Source: Ruminiclostridium herbifermentans (GTDB lineage Bacteria > Bacillota > Clostridia > Acetivibrionales > DSM-1351). From it: 64,000 nt of DNA. The position numbers and the translations under genes are program-made. How positions within the stretch are numbered: the stretch's first letter is position 1; each line of letters begins with the position of its first letter. A model generated the notes under the pieces. The model had not been told where the DNA came from. It made no database searches and saw only the letters and a list, made by a program, of their open reading frames with translations. Of the stretch, positions 63,436-64,000 are shown one piece after another. Location: NCBI RefSeq assembly GCF_005473905.2, contig NZ_CP061336.1, positions 4,022,501 to 4,086,500 on the forward strand. The letters are read 5' to 3'.

Positions 63436-64000
63436 ATTTCTTTACCGCCTCCTGTAGTTCTTTATAACAGTCCAGCCATTCCCAGCGAGAGAGTGTTCCA
63501 CTGAAATGGCCATAGGTCGCTGTATCGGCATAGATAGCATCACGTAAACTCAGTGTTTCGATAATTGCAGCAGGACGCAGGTTAAAAACCTCAAGGACAG
63601 CTTTTCTGAGTACTTCATCAGAAACCGTACCTGTACTGAAGGTCTCAATCTCAACTGCAACGGGGTCAGCCTTACCGATTGCATAGGAGATAGCTACTTG
63701 ACAGCGTTTAGCATAACCACACCAGACAATGTTCTTCGCGACAGCTCTTGCCATGTATGCACCGGAGCGGTCAACCTTCGTTGGATCTTTACCGGAGAAC
63801 GCTCCGCCGCCATGAGCAGCAAGACCCCCATAGCTATCGACCATAATCTTTCGGCCGGTTAAACCTGTATCAGCAGCAGGACCACCCTCGACAAAACGGC
63901 CGGAGGGATTGATGAGGATTTCGGTGTCATCATCAAATGGAAACTTCTCGAATACCGGCCACAGCACTTGAGAGATGATCTCGCTGCGGAGAACCTCTAA
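63425..64000 (-). CDS. metK: Phage S-adenosylmethionine synthetase (5' end outside window)
   Basis: Carboxy-terminal ~190 residues of an AdoMet synthetase. LINPSGRFVEGGPAADTGLTGR and the signature GGGAFSGKDPTKVDRS are clear. The frame is open to the window end (upstream residues LEVLRSEIISQ), so the start lies beyond 64000. In clostridial prophages metK sits directly before the ParB/DNA-methyltransferase gene. Confidence 0.92.
   Translation of the reverse strand, partial: LEVLRSEIISQVLWPVFEKFPFDDDTEILINPSGRFVEGGPAADTGLTGRKIMVDSYGGLAAHGGGAFSGKDPTKVDRSGAYMARAVAKNIVWCGYAKRCQVAISYAIGKADPVAVEIETFSTGTVSDEVLRKAVLEVFNLRPAAIIETLSLRDAIYADTATYGHFSGTLSRWEWLDCYKELQEAVKKYAD

Noticed and set aside
1-64000. 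CRISPR arrays, tRNA or rRNA genes, known riboswitches
   Set aside because: No regularly spaced repeats, cloverleaf or conserved rRNA segment was seen on either strand by eye.

Overview
The window looks like the chromosome of a strictly anaerobic, low-GC Clostridia (Bacillota): AT-rich coding sequence, strong GGAGG-type ribosome binding sites, radical-SAM and Fe-S enzymes everywhere, clostridial-type prophage genes and paired large serine recombinases. Almost all of it is accessory DNA. No tRNA, rRNA, CRISPR array or obvious housekeeping operon is present. The right-hand prophage segment (about 58.4-64 kb) is visibly more GC-rich than the rest, as expected for acquired DNA.

Layout. (1) 1-1484: right part of an IS21-family element (istA/istB) that truncates a phage DUF2800 nuclease-like gene. 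(2) 1480-5864: phage early genes, then an HTH protein and an ImmA/IrrE-type metallopeptidase. (3) 6045-8809: small Cro/C1 regulator, an MspI-like restriction endonuclease with an extra N-terminal domain, and a convergent C5-cytosine methyltransferase. (4) 9.3-19.5 kb: relic of an IS6-family element, then a leftward RiPP operon: CcpM-type radical SAM maturase, two partner proteins, a Cys-rich precursor with CxCxCxxCxxC, a subtilase, an ABC exporter and MacB/FtsX-type permeases with an ATPase. (5) 19.6-23.1 kb: ATPase, two permeases and a small secreted peptide that resemble a bacteriocin self-protection or export set. (6) 23.5-28.4 kb: a serine-recombinase gene pair plus an IS21 copy. (7) 28.4-29.3 kb: non-coding relics and terminators. 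(8) 29.3-53.0 kb: one leftward 19-gene operon. (9) 53.5-58.4 kb: a second recombinase pair plus IS21 copy, arranged like block 6. (10) 58.4-64 kb: prophage packaging genes whose portal gene is cut by that IS.

The operon at 29.3-53.0 kb is the most interesting system. It encodes an isoprenyl diphosphate synthase, a UbiA prenyltransferase, four radical SAM proteins (two with B12-binding-type N-termini, one resembling lipid C-C bond-forming enzymes), a UbiU/UbiV-like pair and a third U32-like Fe-S protein, a TrpD-like phosphoribosyltransferase, two methyltransferases, a 2-hydroxyacyl-CoA dehydratase/benzoyl-CoA reductase-type module with its activator, an acyl-AMP ligase fused to a carrier domain, and a 1177-residue protein that joins a secreted squalene-hopene-cyclase-like domain (with DxDD) to a MacB/FtsX permease, next to its ATPase. 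I know of no described pathway with this set. The best inference is an oxygen-independent route to a prenylated aromatic or meroterpenoid-like lipid that is processed or exported at the membrane.

The two recombinase+IS21 blocks are same-orientation direct repeats on either side of this operon. They are identical at the nucleotide level, as far as I can read, across the IS and the adjacent 5' end of the recombinase, and more diverged beyond. The operon therefore sits between long repeats that could recombine, and IS21-mediated rearrangement appears to have removed the prophage's structural genes.
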